A stretch of DNA of 43,103 bases from a virus. The notes beneath the pieces were generated by a model. That model made no database searches. It was not told the origin of the DNA and was given only the letters and a program-made list of their open reading frames with translations. Shown piece after piece: positions 17,642-26,380 of this stretch. The stretch is from positions 1-43,103 of the IMG/VR virus record IMGVR_UViG_3300035682_000067; one strand, written 5' to 3'. The first letter of the stretch is position 1; each line of letters starts with the position of its first letter. The translations under genes were made by a program, and so were the position numbers.

Positions 17642-18525
17642 CAACCATCAAGGACATGCTTGCTGACGCTAAAAGGCAAACTTATGGCAGTCTCAGCGAC
17701 CAAATAAACCTCATCAGTGCCGTGTCTGCTCCCGGTGCTGATGAAATATCGCTAGAACTAGACGTCACTGGTATCACCGCTGGAATGGTCCTATCTGCCG
17801 GATTGAATGTTTGGTATGTGAAGGGTATTAGTTCTAGCGAGAACCTTGTCTATGTCATTCCGGGGTATGACAACTCCCCGCAGGACGCTACCGCTATCGG
17901 CGATTTTGTGTATATCAAGCCTAGAGTTACTGACTGGTATCTGTTTACTGTGCTGAATCAGGAGATCGTCAAACTCTCCTCTCCCAGCAATGGCTTGTAC
18001 AAGATCAGCATGTTTTCGGCTGAGGTTAATGCTACTTGGCAGACGTATGAGATTCCTGATGCTGACGCTGCCGCATTCACAGGCATGTTACGAATCCGTT
18101 ACCGTGTGCCGGGTTCTGCCGAAACGTGGATTGATATCCCTGAGAAGGCGTATCGTATTCAAATCAATGAGGGCACTTCATACATTCGCATGTTACGGAA
18201 CATTCCTTCTGGTAGCGAGATAGAGTTTACGTATAAGGGTTCGTTCACTCAGGCCACTAGCCTGTTGGATGATCCGGTTGCGGATTGTGGTTTGACTGAG
18301 ACGATGGTTGATATTCCTCCTCTTGGTTGTGTTGCTACTTTGTTGCGTACTACTGACTCTCGCCGTAATCAGGTGCAGCAGCAGGGGGATGCTAGGCGTG
18401 CTGGTGAGGTTGGTAATAATTCTAATGCGGCGATAGCGAATCAGATTGACCGCCAGTATCGGGATCGGGTGCAAGAGGAGTATGCGCGTTTAACTACGCG
18501 GGTCCCTATCATTAGGAGTTTGTAG
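17638..18525 (+). CDS. Tail/connector protein, 295 aa (nozzle-adaptor-like)
   Basis: ATG overlaps the glycosyltransferase stop (ATGA). The protein opens with a helical segment (TIKDMLADAKRQTYGSLSD). It continues with beta-rich sequence and ends in a basic helical tail (NQIDRQYRDRVQEEYARL). The pairing of a roughly 300-aa protein with a roughly 600-aa protein in this position recalls the podoviral tail tubular proteins A and B, which make the adaptor ring and nozzle. The assignment is by gene order and character. Confidence 0.65.
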   Translation: MTTIKDMLADAKRQTYGSLSDQINLISAVSAPGADEISLELDVTGITAGMVLSAGLNVWYVKGISSSENLVYVIPGYDNSPQDATAIGDFVYIKPRVTDWYLFTVLNQEIVKLSSPSNGLYKISMFSAEVNATWQTYEIPDADAAAFTGMLRIRYRVPGSAETWIDIPEKAYRIQINEGTSYIRMLRNIPSGSEIEFTYKGSFTQATSLLDDPVADCGLTETMVDIPPLGCVATLLRTTDSRRNQVQQQGDARRAGEVGNNSNAAIANQIDRQYRDRVQEEYARLTTRVPIIRSL

Positions 18526-20387
18526 TGGCACTTGAGATCACTGATGAGTTTAACCAACCGTATTCTGAACGTACGAGTGGTTTGCCGTCATCGTTTTCTC
18601 CATCCGTTGTTGGTATCGCTGGTGTCCCGTATCTGTTGGATACGAGTGATGGTGGCGGTTATAAGCGTGAAGCGTTTGAGGTTGTGCAGCAGCGGAATAC
18701 TGGTGATACGCGGGATACGTTGCTTCTTCCGCAGGATGTGTGGCGGCAGCAGGTTCAGTCGTGGAATCAGGGCGCTGGGCAGTCTAACGCTGACAGGAAT
18801 GATGCGTTACCGTTTCGTTACGAGGAGTCGTTTGGTGTTGACCCTTGGTATCAGTGGCATCTAAGTCTGCTTCCTGAAACTAAAACTATTGGCACGTACA
18901 GTGGCGACATTTGGTTAACCACCTACGACGTCTACCTAGCGGTAGTCAATGACCAATACATTCACTGGTATAACGACGTGTCAGCGTCAGCGAGTATCGG
19001 GTCTACCTCAGTGGGTAGTGTACCTGTTGTCGATATCGCTGATAGTGCCCCGTATGTTACTACTCTTACTTCTGATGGTGCTGTGCAAACTACTGCCGGT
19101 TCCGCAGCAAGTCCAGTGCTGGTAGGTATTTGGCCTAACGCCAACTTCATCGCGTATGTAAAAGATTACATGATCCTTGGGCAAGAAAATAAACTTTACG
19201 ACATTACTGGTGGTTCTCCGGGTGTACTTGTGTACACGCATCCGGTGGCTGCGTTCCGTTGGAAAGCGGCAACATCCGGCAACTCCTGCATCTACCTGAT
19301 AGGTAATGTCGCTGATAGAACTGTCGTACACAGGGTTGGTATTAAGCAGGATGGCACTGGTTTGTCTCCAGCGATTGTCGCTGCCACTCTCCCTGACGGC
19401 GAAGTTGGCTATGCGATCAGCGAATACTTAGGGTTTATTTTCATTGGTACCGATAAGGGTGTTCGGGTGGCGCAAGAAGCGAACACTAGCGGTGATCTTG
19501 TTTTGGGACCGATCATTCCTACGACTGCCCCTGTGGAATGTTTTGAAGGTCAGGACAGGTTTGTGTGGTACGGGTTGAGTGAGATGGATTCAACTTACGG
19601 TCCTGCCGAAGAAGAACTGTTCCCTACTGGCACTGTGTGTGGTCTTGGCCGCATGGACCTTTCTGTTACTACCGTGAATGCTTTGACCCCAGCGTACGCT
19701 TCAGACATTTGTGCTATCAACGTCACTGGAGCAGCCGTACAGGCAGTGGTCACGTATCAAGGCAAGCGAGTGTTCGCTATTGGTAACAATGGGGTGTTTG
19801 CTGAGGGTACTGAGTTGATGGAGGGCGGCTGGCTACGTCAAGGGGTCATGTCGTTTAGTGTGGAGGATTTGAAGACTGGCCTGTATGTGCAAGCAAAATG
19901 GCTGCCGTTGAAGGGCGAGATTGACCTTGATGCCTCCTATGACTCTACTGGTTATGTTCGTTTAGTTGACTACATTCAGCAAGACACTATCCGGTCAGGT
20001 AACACTAGCCTTGACGGAACACAGTTCTCTCGTTTCGCTGTCAGGTATGTGTTGAAGCGCAGCACGACGGTCGCTACTGAGGGTCCGACGTTGACTAGGT
20101 GGGAAGTTCGAGCGAAACCTGTTAGGGGTAAGGCTTCCCGTTGGACCCTTCCGGTGATGAATTATGAGGAAATAGAGTTGGATGGGGTAACCTATACCCG
20201 TGACCCGTTAGCGGTGTTGAACACGTTGGTGAGTCTTGTTGAAGATGGAACTTTGTTTGTTCTGCAAGAGTCGGGCCAGTCGTTTCAAGTGACTGGTAAG
20301 GATTTTGTGTGGCAACCGGAGAAGTTGAGCATTAACGGTAAGTCTTGGGAAGGTATTTGTGTGCTGGTTGTTGAGGAGGTTCAATGA
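18525..20387 (+). CDS. Tail nozzle-like protein, 620 aa
   Basis: The GTG start shares a base with the previous stop (TAGTG). The protein is almost entirely beta-rich with repeated strand-turn units (for example WLTTYDVYLAVVNDQYIHWY and KRVFAIGNNGVFAEGTEL), as expected of a beta-propeller-like nozzle subunit. The N-terminus FSPSVVGIAGVPYLLDTSDG links to the rest through a polar segment. Position and size fit a podoviral tail tubular protein B equivalent. No enzymatic motif was seen. Confidence 0.68.
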   Translation: MALEITDEFNQPYSERTSGLPSSFSPSVVGIAGVPYLLDTSDGGGYKREAFEVVQQRNTGDTRDTLLLPQDVWRQQVQSWNQGAGQSNADRNDALPFRYEESFGVDPWYQWHLSLLPETKTIGTYSGDIWLTTYDVYLAVVNDQYIHWYNDVSASASIGSTSVGSVPVVDIADSAPYVTTLTSDGAVQTTAGSAASPVLVGIWPNANFIAYVKDYMILGQENKLYDITGGSPGVLVYTHPVAAFRWKAATSGNSCIYLIGNVADRTVVHRVGIKQDGTGLSPAIVAATLPDGEVGYAISEYLGFIFIGTDKGVRVAQEANTSGDLVLGPIIPTTAPVECFEGQDRFVWYGLSEMDSTYGPAEEELFPTGTVCGLGRMDLSVTTVNALTPAYASDICAINVTGAAVQAVVTYQGKRVFAIGNNGVFAEGTELMEGGWLRQGVMSFSVEDLKTGLYVQAKWLPLKGEIDLDASYDSTGYVRLVDYIQQDTIRSGNTSLDGTQFSRFAVRYVLKRSTTVATEGPTLTRWEVRAKPVRGKASRWTLPVMNYEEIELDGVTYTRDPLAVLNTLVSLVEDGTLFVLQESGQSFQVTGKDFVWQPEKLSINGKSWEGICVLVVEEVQ

Positions 20388-21187
20388 GAAGGTCCTACGA
20401 GGGTGCTGCTGCGGCGGCTCAACTTACTACTGATCTTGCGTCGTCTACTGCCGCTTTAACTATCTTCTGCACCGATCTCACTAACTGGCCTACTGGTGTG
20501 GGCGGCTACCCGTTCTTTATCGTTATCAACCGGGGCAAGGTGAATGAGGAGAAGATTCTTTGTTCTTCTCGTACTGGGAACGTGTTGACGGTTTACGATG
20601 TGGGGTTGGTGAATGGTCGGGCTGCTGACGATACGAGTATTTCTGCCCACGTCGCTAACTCTGTTGTGGAGCATATTTTTACTGCCACTGATGCCGATGA
20701 GGCTAACGCTCACGTTAACGCATCTAGTGGAGTCCACGGTCTGACTGGTTCTGTTGTTGGTACTACAGACACACAGACTTTAACGAATAAGACTATTGCT
20801 GGTGGGTCTAATACTTTGTCTGCTATCCCTCAGGCGTCTGTAACGAACCTTGTTACTGATCTTGCGGCAAAGTTTCCGCTACTGGTTACAACGAATACGG
20901 AGACAGATTCGTACACGTTGGTTCTTGGGGATGCACAGTTAGTGGTTGAGATGAATAAATCTTCCGCTAACACGCTAACGATTCCGCCTAACTCTAGTGT
21001 TGCTTTTCCGGTTGGAACAACTCTGCTTGTTGTTCAGACTGGGGCTGGGCAGACAACGCTTGCTGCTGGTGTTGGCGTCACTGTCAACTCGTTTATAGGG
21101 TTGAAGATTGCCGGTCAGTGGGGTGCAGCGACGTTAATTAAACGTGCTACTGACACTTGGGTTGCTGTCGGGGCTTTAGTCGCATGA
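20384..21187 (+). CDS. Tail fibre/base protein, 267 aa
   Basis: The ATG overlaps the nozzle gene stop (ATGA). The first 100 residues look like a virion-attachment domain (FIVINRGKVNEEKILCSSRT). Residues about 125-150 contain TDTQTLTNKTIAGGSNTL, a motif common in phage fibre shafts. The C-terminal part (DSYTLVLGDAQLVVEMNKSS onward) resembles a small beta-sandwich that often caps fibres. Probably the shaft that carries the adhesins encoded next. Confidence 0.75.
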   Translation: MRRSYEGAAAAAQLTTDLASSTAALTIFCTDLTNWPTGVGGYPFFIVINRGKVNEEKILCSSRTGNVLTVYDVGLVNGRAADDTSISAHVANSVVEHIFTATDADEANAHVNASSGVHGLTGSVVGTTDTQTLTNKTIAGGSNTLSAIPQASVTNLVTDLAAKFPLLVTTNTETDSYTLVLGDAQLVVEMNKSSANTLTIPPNSSVAFPVGTTLLVVQTGAGQTTLAAGVGVTVNSFIGLKIAGQWGAATLIKRATDTWVAVGALVA

Positions 21188-21879
21188 TTCCCACGTTGGC
21201 TGGCGCCATCGGTAGCATCGTTTACAACATCGCTACTGGTGGAACCGTAACGACCGCCACCATCGGTGGTGTCAACTACAAGTTTCACACTTTCACTTCT
21301 AACGACACGTTCACTATTCAAGCAGCAGTCAAAACGTTTAACCTTCTCCTTGTAGGTGGGGGGTCTAATGGTGCGACTGGTGGCGGTGGGGGTGGCGCTG
21401 TTCAGCCTTACACTTCACAAACGATAGCGACTGGCGCATATCCAGTAACTGTTGGCGGAGTATGTAGTGCTTCTTCTATTAGTGGGACTGCTTTTACTGC
21501 TGCTGGCGCTGCTGTCGCTACTGGCGGCTTAAATCACACTAACGCTGGTGGTGTTCCGGGTGGCGGTTATGGTGGGGCGGCTCAAGAGACTGGCCCTAAT
21601 GGTACGGCGCAGGCGGGTGGCGCTGGGACAGCGAACTCTATTACTGGAACTTCAGTCTACTATTCTGGCGGTGGTGGAGGGGCCGCTTGGAACGCACTGA
21701 ACGGTCACCCTTCAGCGGGTGGTGCTGGCGGTGGTGGGGCTTCTGGGGCTTCTGACGGGTCTGGGGTTAATGGTCAGGCGGGCCAGTTTTATGGTGCTGG
21801 TGGTGGCGGCGCAACTAATACAGGCGCTGAGGGTGCTGGTGCAAGTGGTATCGTTATTATTCGGTATGAAATAGCGTAG
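21184..21879 (+). CDS. Glycine-rich fibre/adhesin, 231 aa
   Basis: The ATG at 21184 overlaps the preceding stop (ATGA); an upstream TTG would only add a poor N-terminus. After a short start comes a beta domain GGVNYKFHTFTSNDTFTIQ, then a long Gly-rich region with runs of Gly separated by Ala, Asn and aromatic residues, ending ASGIVIIRYEIA. This is the glycine-rich fibre-tip architecture in which polyglycine sandwiches display receptor-binding loops. It shares its domain plan with the two halves of the 575-aa protein at 23080. Confidence 0.8.
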   Translation: MIPTLAGAIGSIVYNIATGGTVTTATIGGVNYKFHTFTSNDTFTIQAAVKTFNLLLVGGGSNGATGGGGGGAVQPYTSQTIATGAYPVTVGGVCSASSISGTAFTAAGAAVATGGLNHTNAGGVPGGGYGGAAQETGPNGTAQAGGAGTANSITGTSVYYSGGGGGAAWNALNGHPSAGGAGGGGASGASDGSGVNGQAGQFYGAGGGGATNTGAEGAGASGIVIIRYEIA

Positions 21880-21888
21880 GAGAAAGCA

Positions 21889-22224
21889 ATGGCAACAGTC
21901 TACAAGCGTCTAGGGGCAGCAGCCGGTAACGGCACCATCGCTACAGCAAGCACCCTCTATACGGTCCCGGCGTCCACTGCGACGGTGATTTCTACTATCA
22001 CGATCTGTAATACTTCGGCGACCGCTGCTACTTACAGCATTTCTGGCAGTACTACTACTTCGTTTATCGCTGGGCAGGAAATTGTATCTGCGGCCTCTAT
22101 CGCTGGCAACGACACTATTAGTTTGACGTTTGGCATGACGCTGGATGCGACTAATAAGTATTTGCTAGTTTCAAGTAGTGCAGCGACGGTGGTGTTTAGT
22201 GTGTTCGGGAGTGAGATCGCATGA
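21889..22224 (+). CDS. Small fibre-region beta protein, 111 aa
   Basis: The ATG follows AGGAGAAAGCA. The protein is Ala/Thr/Ser-rich and beta-like (YTVPASTATVISTITICNTS, then FGMTLDATNKYLLVSSS), like small beta-sandwich proteins encoded among actinophage tail genes. It could be a fibre accessory or cap. Its stop overlaps the next ATG by 4 nt. Confidence 0.72.
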   Translation: MATVYKRLGAAAGNGTIATASTLYTVPASTATVISTITICNTSATAATYSISGSTTTSFIAGQEIVSAASIAGNDTISLTFGMTLDATNKYLLVSSSAATVVFSVFGSEIA

Positions 22225-22847
22225 GCATAGGTCGTTTGGCGTCTACGGCGTCGTACGCTACATCTAATTCCCCAACGTTCACTGGTACTGTAACCATGTC
22301 GGGCGCTACCGTTATTGGTGCGGGGATGGATTTGATTACGCCGACTTCGGTGGCTGGTAGTGGGGTTACGGTGTCGGGCGGGTTGGTGACATTTACTGCG
22401 GCAAGTACGGTCAGCGTCAACGGGTGTTTTACCTCAACGTATGACAATTACAGGGTCGTAGCGGCATTTGTAACCTCTAGTAATACGCTACAAATGAACC
22501 TGCGCTACAGGGTCGGGGGTACTGATAACACTGGGGCAACGTCTTACAGTATTCGAGGCGGCGATCAGGGCGCATTTGGCAGTATCGGCGCCGATGGTAA
22601 CACCTTTCCAATTCTAAGCGGGTATACGGGTGGCAATTTCCTAACAATGGATTCATTAAACCCGTTTGCCTCTCAATACACTCAAGGGGGATTTAACACA
22701 ATGTCAGCGACTGTAGCGGTTGCTGCTGCTGCAAGGTTTGGTTCATTAGTCCACACTTCTACAACCTCGTTTGATGGATTCACCATTTACATTGCAAGCG
22801 GCACCTTTACCGGCACCCTTCGCGTCTACGGATACAGGAACTCATGA
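22221..22847 (+). CDS. Fibre/receptor-binding-type protein, 208 aa
   Basis: The ATG overlaps the previous stop (ATGA). The N-terminus carries NSPTFTGTVTMSGATVIGAG, a short fibre-shaft repeat. The C-terminal 130 residues (NGCFTSTYDNYRVVAAF onward to FTGTLRVYGYRNS) look like a jelly-roll receptor-binding head. One of several alternative tip proteins at this locus. Confidence 0.75.
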   Translation: MSIGRLASTASYATSNSPTFTGTVTMSGATVIGAGMDLITPTSVAGSGVTVSGGLVTFTAASTVSVNGCFTSTYDNYRVVAAFVTSSNTLQMNLRYRVGGTDNTGATSYSIRGGDQGAFGSIGADGNTFPILSGYTGGNFLTMDSLNPFASQYTQGGFNTMSATVAVAAAARFGSLVHTSTTSFDGFTIYIASGTFTGTLRVYGYRNS

Positions 22848-23077
22848 CCCAATACATTGAAACATTCCAAGACGGCAGCACCTTTGAGCGTGACTGGACA
22901 GCCGACGAACTGGCACAATTTGAGACTGACCGCATCGACAATGAGACACGGACTGCTGCTGCTGCTGCTGCTGAGGCGGAGCGGGTGGAGGCTACTGCTG
23001 CGGCTGTCGCTCATGCACGGTCGCTTGGTTTCACTGACGCGATGATCGCAGTGATGTACCCGAACCTTGGAGTGTAG
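22844..23077 (+). CDS. Small acidic coiled-coil protein, 77 aa
   Basis: The ATG overlaps the preceding stop (ATGA). The protein has an Ala/Glu-rich helix at about residues 35-58 (TRTAAAAAAEAERVEATAAA) followed by LGFTDAMIAVMYPNLG. Similar small helical proteins lie next to fibre genes in other phages and may assist fibre assembly; the function is not established. Confidence 0.68.
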   Translation: MTQYIETFQDGSTFERDWTADELAQFETDRIDNETRTAAAAAAEAERVEATAAAVAHARSLGFTDAMIAVMYPNLGV

Positions 23078-23079
23078 TT

Positions 23080-24807
23080 GTGGCTATATCTAAATTGTCT
23101 ACAGCGAACGGCGCAGGATCAACAATCCCAACAGCAGGACGTTACGCCGCTGTCAGTGGGGGGACTGTTACGACATATTCGTCGGGAGGATTGACTTATC
23201 AAATCCAGACTTTTACTGCTAGCGGTACTTTGACTGTATCCAATTCTGGGATGGTAGATGTGTTGCTGGTGTCGGGCGGTGGAGGCGGCGGTTGCGGTTG
23301 GGGCGGTGGCGCTGGTGGCGGTGGAGTTCTTCCCGTCACTCAGGGATATTTGGCAAGCGGCTCGTATACCGTAACAGTCGGAGCGGGCGGTGGTGGTGGT
23401 GGTGGTGGTGCCACACAACCATCTGGCGCTTCTGGTAGCGAGTCATCATTAAGCGCGTTTTATGCAATAGGTGGCGGTGGCGGCGGCGGGGCATATGGTG
23501 GTGATCCAAATTCGGCTAAGCGTGGCGGTTCTGGTGGAGGTTCTTCCAACAATTACACGGCTGGCTTAGGTACTTCAGGTCAAGGATTTTCTGGTGCAGT
23601 TGGTTTTAATGGATCAGTCGCAACAGCAACTGGCGGCGGCGGCGGCGGGGGTAGTGCCGTTGGCGGCACTGGGAGCAGTAACGTGGGTGGGACGGGTGGC
23701 GCTGGATTGTCTAACACGCTGCGAACTAATTCCGCGCAAACTTATGCGGGTGGGGGTGGTGGTGGTGCCGGAACTGGAACAGCAGGCGCTGGCGGTACTG
23801 GTGGTGGAGGCGCGGGAAGTGTAACAACGGCTACAGCCACGGCAGGCACAGTGAACACTGGCGGCGGTGGCGGTGGTGGTGGTGGCACCGCTACAAATTC
23901 GGGCATTGGTGGCGCGGGTGGTTCCGGTATCGTCATCGTGCGCACAGTAACCGCAGGCTCAGCAGCAGGATTCTCCGCGAGTGGTGGTACTGAAACTACT
24001 TATGTTGGTGATGGATCGAATGGTGTGAACGGTCGTAGTTATAAGGTGCACTCCTTTACTTCGAGTGGCACGTTGACGGTTTCGTCTCCCGGTTTCGTTT
24101 CTTGCCTAGTCGTTGGCGGTGGAGGTTCAGGTGGATCTGGCTACGGCGGCGGCGGCGGCGCAGGCGCACATTTGAATACAACGTCGTATTACTTGCAATC
24201 AGGTGCTCAGACAGTTGTTGTTGGCGCAGGCGGAACTCCCTACACCTTGACAGCAACAAATCTCCAAATGCCCGGTCAAAACGGTCAAGCCTCCCGTGTT
24301 GCAGATCTTTTATCTCCCGGCGGCGGCGGGGGCGGTACTGTCGCATGGTTAGTCAACTCAACGACTAACCGTGGCGTTGACGGATTCAATGGCGGTTCTG
24401 GCGGTGGAGGTGGTGCCAACAACACTGGTGGCGCACTTGGTGGATCAGGAATTTCAGGTTATGGAAACAACGGCGGTGCCCCACATTCCACTGGTGGATG
24501 CGGTGGCGGTGGCGGTGCTGGTGCTGTGGGTGCGGCAGGAACAGTATCTGCCGGTGGCGCGGGAGGCGCGGGTCTTGCCAGTCTCATAACTGGCACAAGT
24601 GTAACTCGCGCTGGTGGTGGCGGTGGTTCGAGAGAAACATCTGGCGCTGGCGCTGGCGGTTCTGGTGGCGGTGGTGCCGGAGGTAGCAGTAGTGGAACGG
24701 CTGCTACAGCAAACACTGGTAGCGGCGGTGGTGGCGGTGGCCCGAACAGCGGTAATGCTGGTGGTGCTGGTGGCAGTGGTGTAGTAATTATTAGTTACGC
24801 GATATAG
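23080..24807 (+). CDS. Large glycine-rich adhesin with duplicated domain, 575 aa
   Basis: The GTG start lies two bases after the previous stop. The protein consists of two copies of one module. Each copy has a beta domain (GGLTYQIQTFTASGTLTVS near residue 40; GRSYKVHSFTSSGTLTVSS near residue 325) followed by 200 or more residues dominated by Gly runs, and ends in a VIV-type strand (GGSGIVIVRTV; GGSGVVIISYAI). Such polyglycine tips bind host surface receptors in other phages. The internal duplication, plus the related single-copy protein at 21184, suggests diversification of receptor binding. The antisense frames over this gene are composition artefacts. Confidence 0.82.
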   Translation: MAISKLSTANGAGSTIPTAGRYAAVSGGTVTTYSSGGLTYQIQTFTASGTLTVSNSGMVDVLLVSGGGGGGCGWGGGAGGGGVLPVTQGYLASGSYTVTVGAGGGGGGGGATQPSGASGSESSLSAFYAIGGGGGGGAYGGDPNSAKRGGSGGGSSNNYTAGLGTSGQGFSGAVGFNGSVATATGGGGGGGSAVGGTGSSNVGGTGGAGLSNTLRTNSAQTYAGGGGGGAGTGTAGAGGTGGGGAGSVTTATATAGTVNTGGGGGGGGGTATNSGIGGAGGSGIVIVRTVTAGSAAGFSASGGTETTYVGDGSNGVNGRSYKVHSFTSSGTLTVSSPGFVSCLVVGGGGSGGSGYGGGGGAGAHLNTTSYYLQSGAQTVVVGAGGTPYTLTATNLQMPGQNGQASRVADLLSPGGGGGGTVAWLVNSTTNRGVDGFNGGSGGGGGANNTGGALGGSGISGYGNNGGAPHSTGGCGGGGGAGAVGAAGTVSAGGAGGAGLASLITGTSVTRAGGGGGSRETSGAGAGGSGGGGAGGSSSGTAATANTGSGGGGGGPNSGNAGGAGGSGVVIISYAI

Positions 24808-24815
24808 GAGAAACA

Positions 24816-25064
24816 ATGACATACCATAACGCGCACGCGGCACTGATTGAGGACGGCATCGTCCGTAACGTTATCGTTATTCCGTACATGGATGATGATG
24901 ACGCGAAGGTCACGGCCTATTGCAATTCAATCGGTCTCGCTGGCACTTGGGTCGATACCTCGTACGTCGGGTCTAGGCGCGGAAAGTACGCTGGCTTGGG
25001 TGATTCTTGGGATGGGGAAAACTTTACTTCACCCGCTGCGCCTGAAGCCGTTACCGAATTGTAA
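24816..25064 (+). CDS. Small protein after the adhesin, 82 aa
   Basis: The ATG has TAGGAGAAACA upstream. The product (HAALIEDGIVRNVIVIPYMD, then GSRRGKYAGLGDSWDG) resembles short proteins that follow tail fibres in many phages and may help fibre folding or cap them. Two bases separate it from the next gene. The role is inferred from position. Confidence 0.68.
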   Translation: MTYHNAHAALIEDGIVRNVIVIPYMDDDDAKVTAYCNSIGLAGTWVDTSYVGSRRGKYAGLGDSWDGENFTSPAAPEAVTEL

Positions 25065-25066
25065 CC

Positions 25067-25282
25067 ATGAACTTTGCTGATTTTGTGCCCTTTATCGCCA
25101 TAGCCACAGCCCTACTAGCGGGTCTGTTGTGGATGATAAAAGCACAAATCAGCCTCCAAAAGGAGTTCAAGCCTAATGGTGGGGCCAGTACCCGTGATAG
25201 CCTAAACCGTATCGAAGTTGATCTGCGCGATTTGAGGGCAAAGATTGACGATCATGTCCAGTGGCACCTTGATAGGGAGTAA
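25067..25282 (+). CDS. Small membrane protein, 71 aa, possible holin or lysis accessory
   Basis: One N-terminal transmembrane helix (FVPFIAIATALLAGLLWMI, about residues 7-25) is followed by a charged, probably coiled-coil tail (RIEVDLRDLRAKIDDHVQW). It lies just upstream of a second membrane protein and the amidase, so it is part of the lysis cassette. It could be a holin, an antiholin or a spacer protein. Confidence 0.72.
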   Translation: MNFADFVPFIAIATALLAGLLWMIKAQISLQKEFKPNGGASTRDSLNRIEVDLRDLRAKIDDHVQWHLDRE

Positions 25283-25286
25283 AGTA

Positions 25287-25517
25287 ATGAAATGGACTGC
25301 TGGAAACCGAAAGTTGTTGTACCGAATCTCATTAGCGGTTATACCTTTGCTCGTCTTTTATGGGGTTATCTCCCAAGACGCCGCACCGCTATGGATCGCT
25401 CTGGTCGGTTCAGTGTTTGCTCCGATGTTGGCGTTAGCGAATATCAGTCCTGATGGGCGGGGTTCGTTGGATGTTCCGGCTGATGTGGACAACAGTGTCC
25501 AGTTGGATACCGAGTAA
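25287..25517 (+). CDS. Holin candidate, 76 aa
   Basis: The ATG at 25287 with AGGGAG at 25274-25279 is chosen over an earlier in-frame start at 25245. The sequence has a basic N-terminus (MKWTAGNRKLLYR) and two hydrophobic segments (ISLAVIPLLVFYGVI, then WIALVGSVFAPMLALA) separated by a short polar turn. The C-terminus is acidic. Two membrane helices and direct overlap (TAATG) with the amidase gene fit a holin that opens the membrane for the endolysin. Confidence 0.75.
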   Translation: MKWTAGNRKLLYRISLAVIPLLVFYGVISQDAAPLWIALVGSVFAPMLALANISPDGRGSLDVPADVDNSVQLDTE

Positions 25518-26125
25518 TGGCGTACAGCGATATCCTCAAAAAGCAACTGACGACGTTTATGCCTGCTGGACTTGTCGTATATATGAAGGACTGGGAGAAG
25601 AACTATACGGGGGCGTGGAAACCGGCAGGGAAACCGTTGGCGTTACTCCTCCACCACACCGCTTCTTGCGCTACTCAGTCGCAGTCAGCGAAGGCTCCGG
25701 GCAATCAGAAGGGCGCAAACAATGGGACTATCAACTACATCCAGAACCATTACGACGTCCCTGCCGCAAATTTCACGTTGGACAGGGATGGGACCGTTTA
25801 CGTTCATGCAGCGAATCCTGTGTGGCACGCTGGGTTAGGTTCTTTCAAAGGTAAACCACCGTGGGACAGTCTGTTTATCCCTGACGATGAGGGCAATCGG
25901 TACATGCTTGGTGTGGAGATCATGTCGCAAGGAAAGATTAAGGACTATACGACGGCTCAGGAGAAGTCTCTAGCGTGGTTGATTGATGCGTGTGCTGCTT
26001 CTGCTGGGTGGGAGCCGTTGTGGTTGAAGAATCGTCCTCGCCATAAGGATTGGACGACCCGCAAGATTGACATTCTTTACACTAACACTGAGGTGAAGGA
26101 ATGGATCCAAAAGTACGGTAAGTGA
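25517..26125 (+). CDS. Endolysin: N-acetylmuramoyl-L-alanine amidase (type 2), 202 aa
   Basis: Cuts the bond between the glycan strand and the stem peptide of peptidoglycan at lysis. The amidase-2/PGRP fold is visible: LLLHHTAS (His46/47, first zinc ligand), NYIQNHYDVPAANFTLDRDG, VWHAG (His104) and RHKDWTTRKID (His176 with the Lys/Asp typical of the active-site end). The domain fills the protein; there is no separate cell-wall-binding domain and no signal peptide, so export depends on the holin genes just upstream. Confidence 0.92.
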   Translation: MAYSDILKKQLTTFMPAGLVVYMKDWEKNYTGAWKPAGKPLALLLHHTASCATQSQSAKAPGNQKGANNGTINYIQNHYDVPAANFTLDRDGTVYVHAANPVWHAGLGSFKGKPPWDSLFIPDDEGNRYMLGVEIMSQGKIKDYTTAQEKSLAWLIDACAASAGWEPLWLKNRPRHKDWTTRKIDILYTNTEVKEWIQKYGK

Positions 26126-26149
26126 TTACCTACTTTAAGGGGCGATGGT

Positions 26150-26380
26150 ATGGGTTTCGCTGAATCTTTAGAAAATATTGTTAAGCCAGCCGCTGGCCCT
26201 AAATGCAGCGTATGTACAACTGTTAGTGGTCTGCCTGCCGCAGATCAGAAAGTTATTATTGCTGCGTTCGCTGACCCGGCTATACGTACATCCGATTTGC
26301 GTAGAGTGTTTCTTGCTGAGGGTTACTCGTTTTCTACTGGCACTGTTGGCCGTCATCGTCGTAAAGAATGTAGACGCTGA
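26150..26380 (+). CDS. Small CxxC helix-turn-helix protein, 76 aa
   Basis: The ATG follows AAGGGGCGATGGT. The product has CSVC at residues 19-22 and a predicted HTH (LRRVFLAEGYSFSTGTVGRHRR) at the C-terminus, ending in basic residues. Small proteins of this kind are common in actinophages and are taken to bind DNA. It shares one base with the start of the phosphoesterase gene, so the two are probably made together. Confidence 0.78.
   Translation: MGFAESLENIVKPAAGPKCSVCTTVSGLPAADQKVIIAAFADPAIRTSDLRRVFLAEGYSFSTGTVGRHRRKECRR

Noticed and set aside
24454-24843. Antisense Thr/Ser/Ala-rich frame over the glycine-rich adhesin
   Set aside because: It is the mirror of Gly codon runs; its low complexity and lack of a start signal mark it as an artefact.
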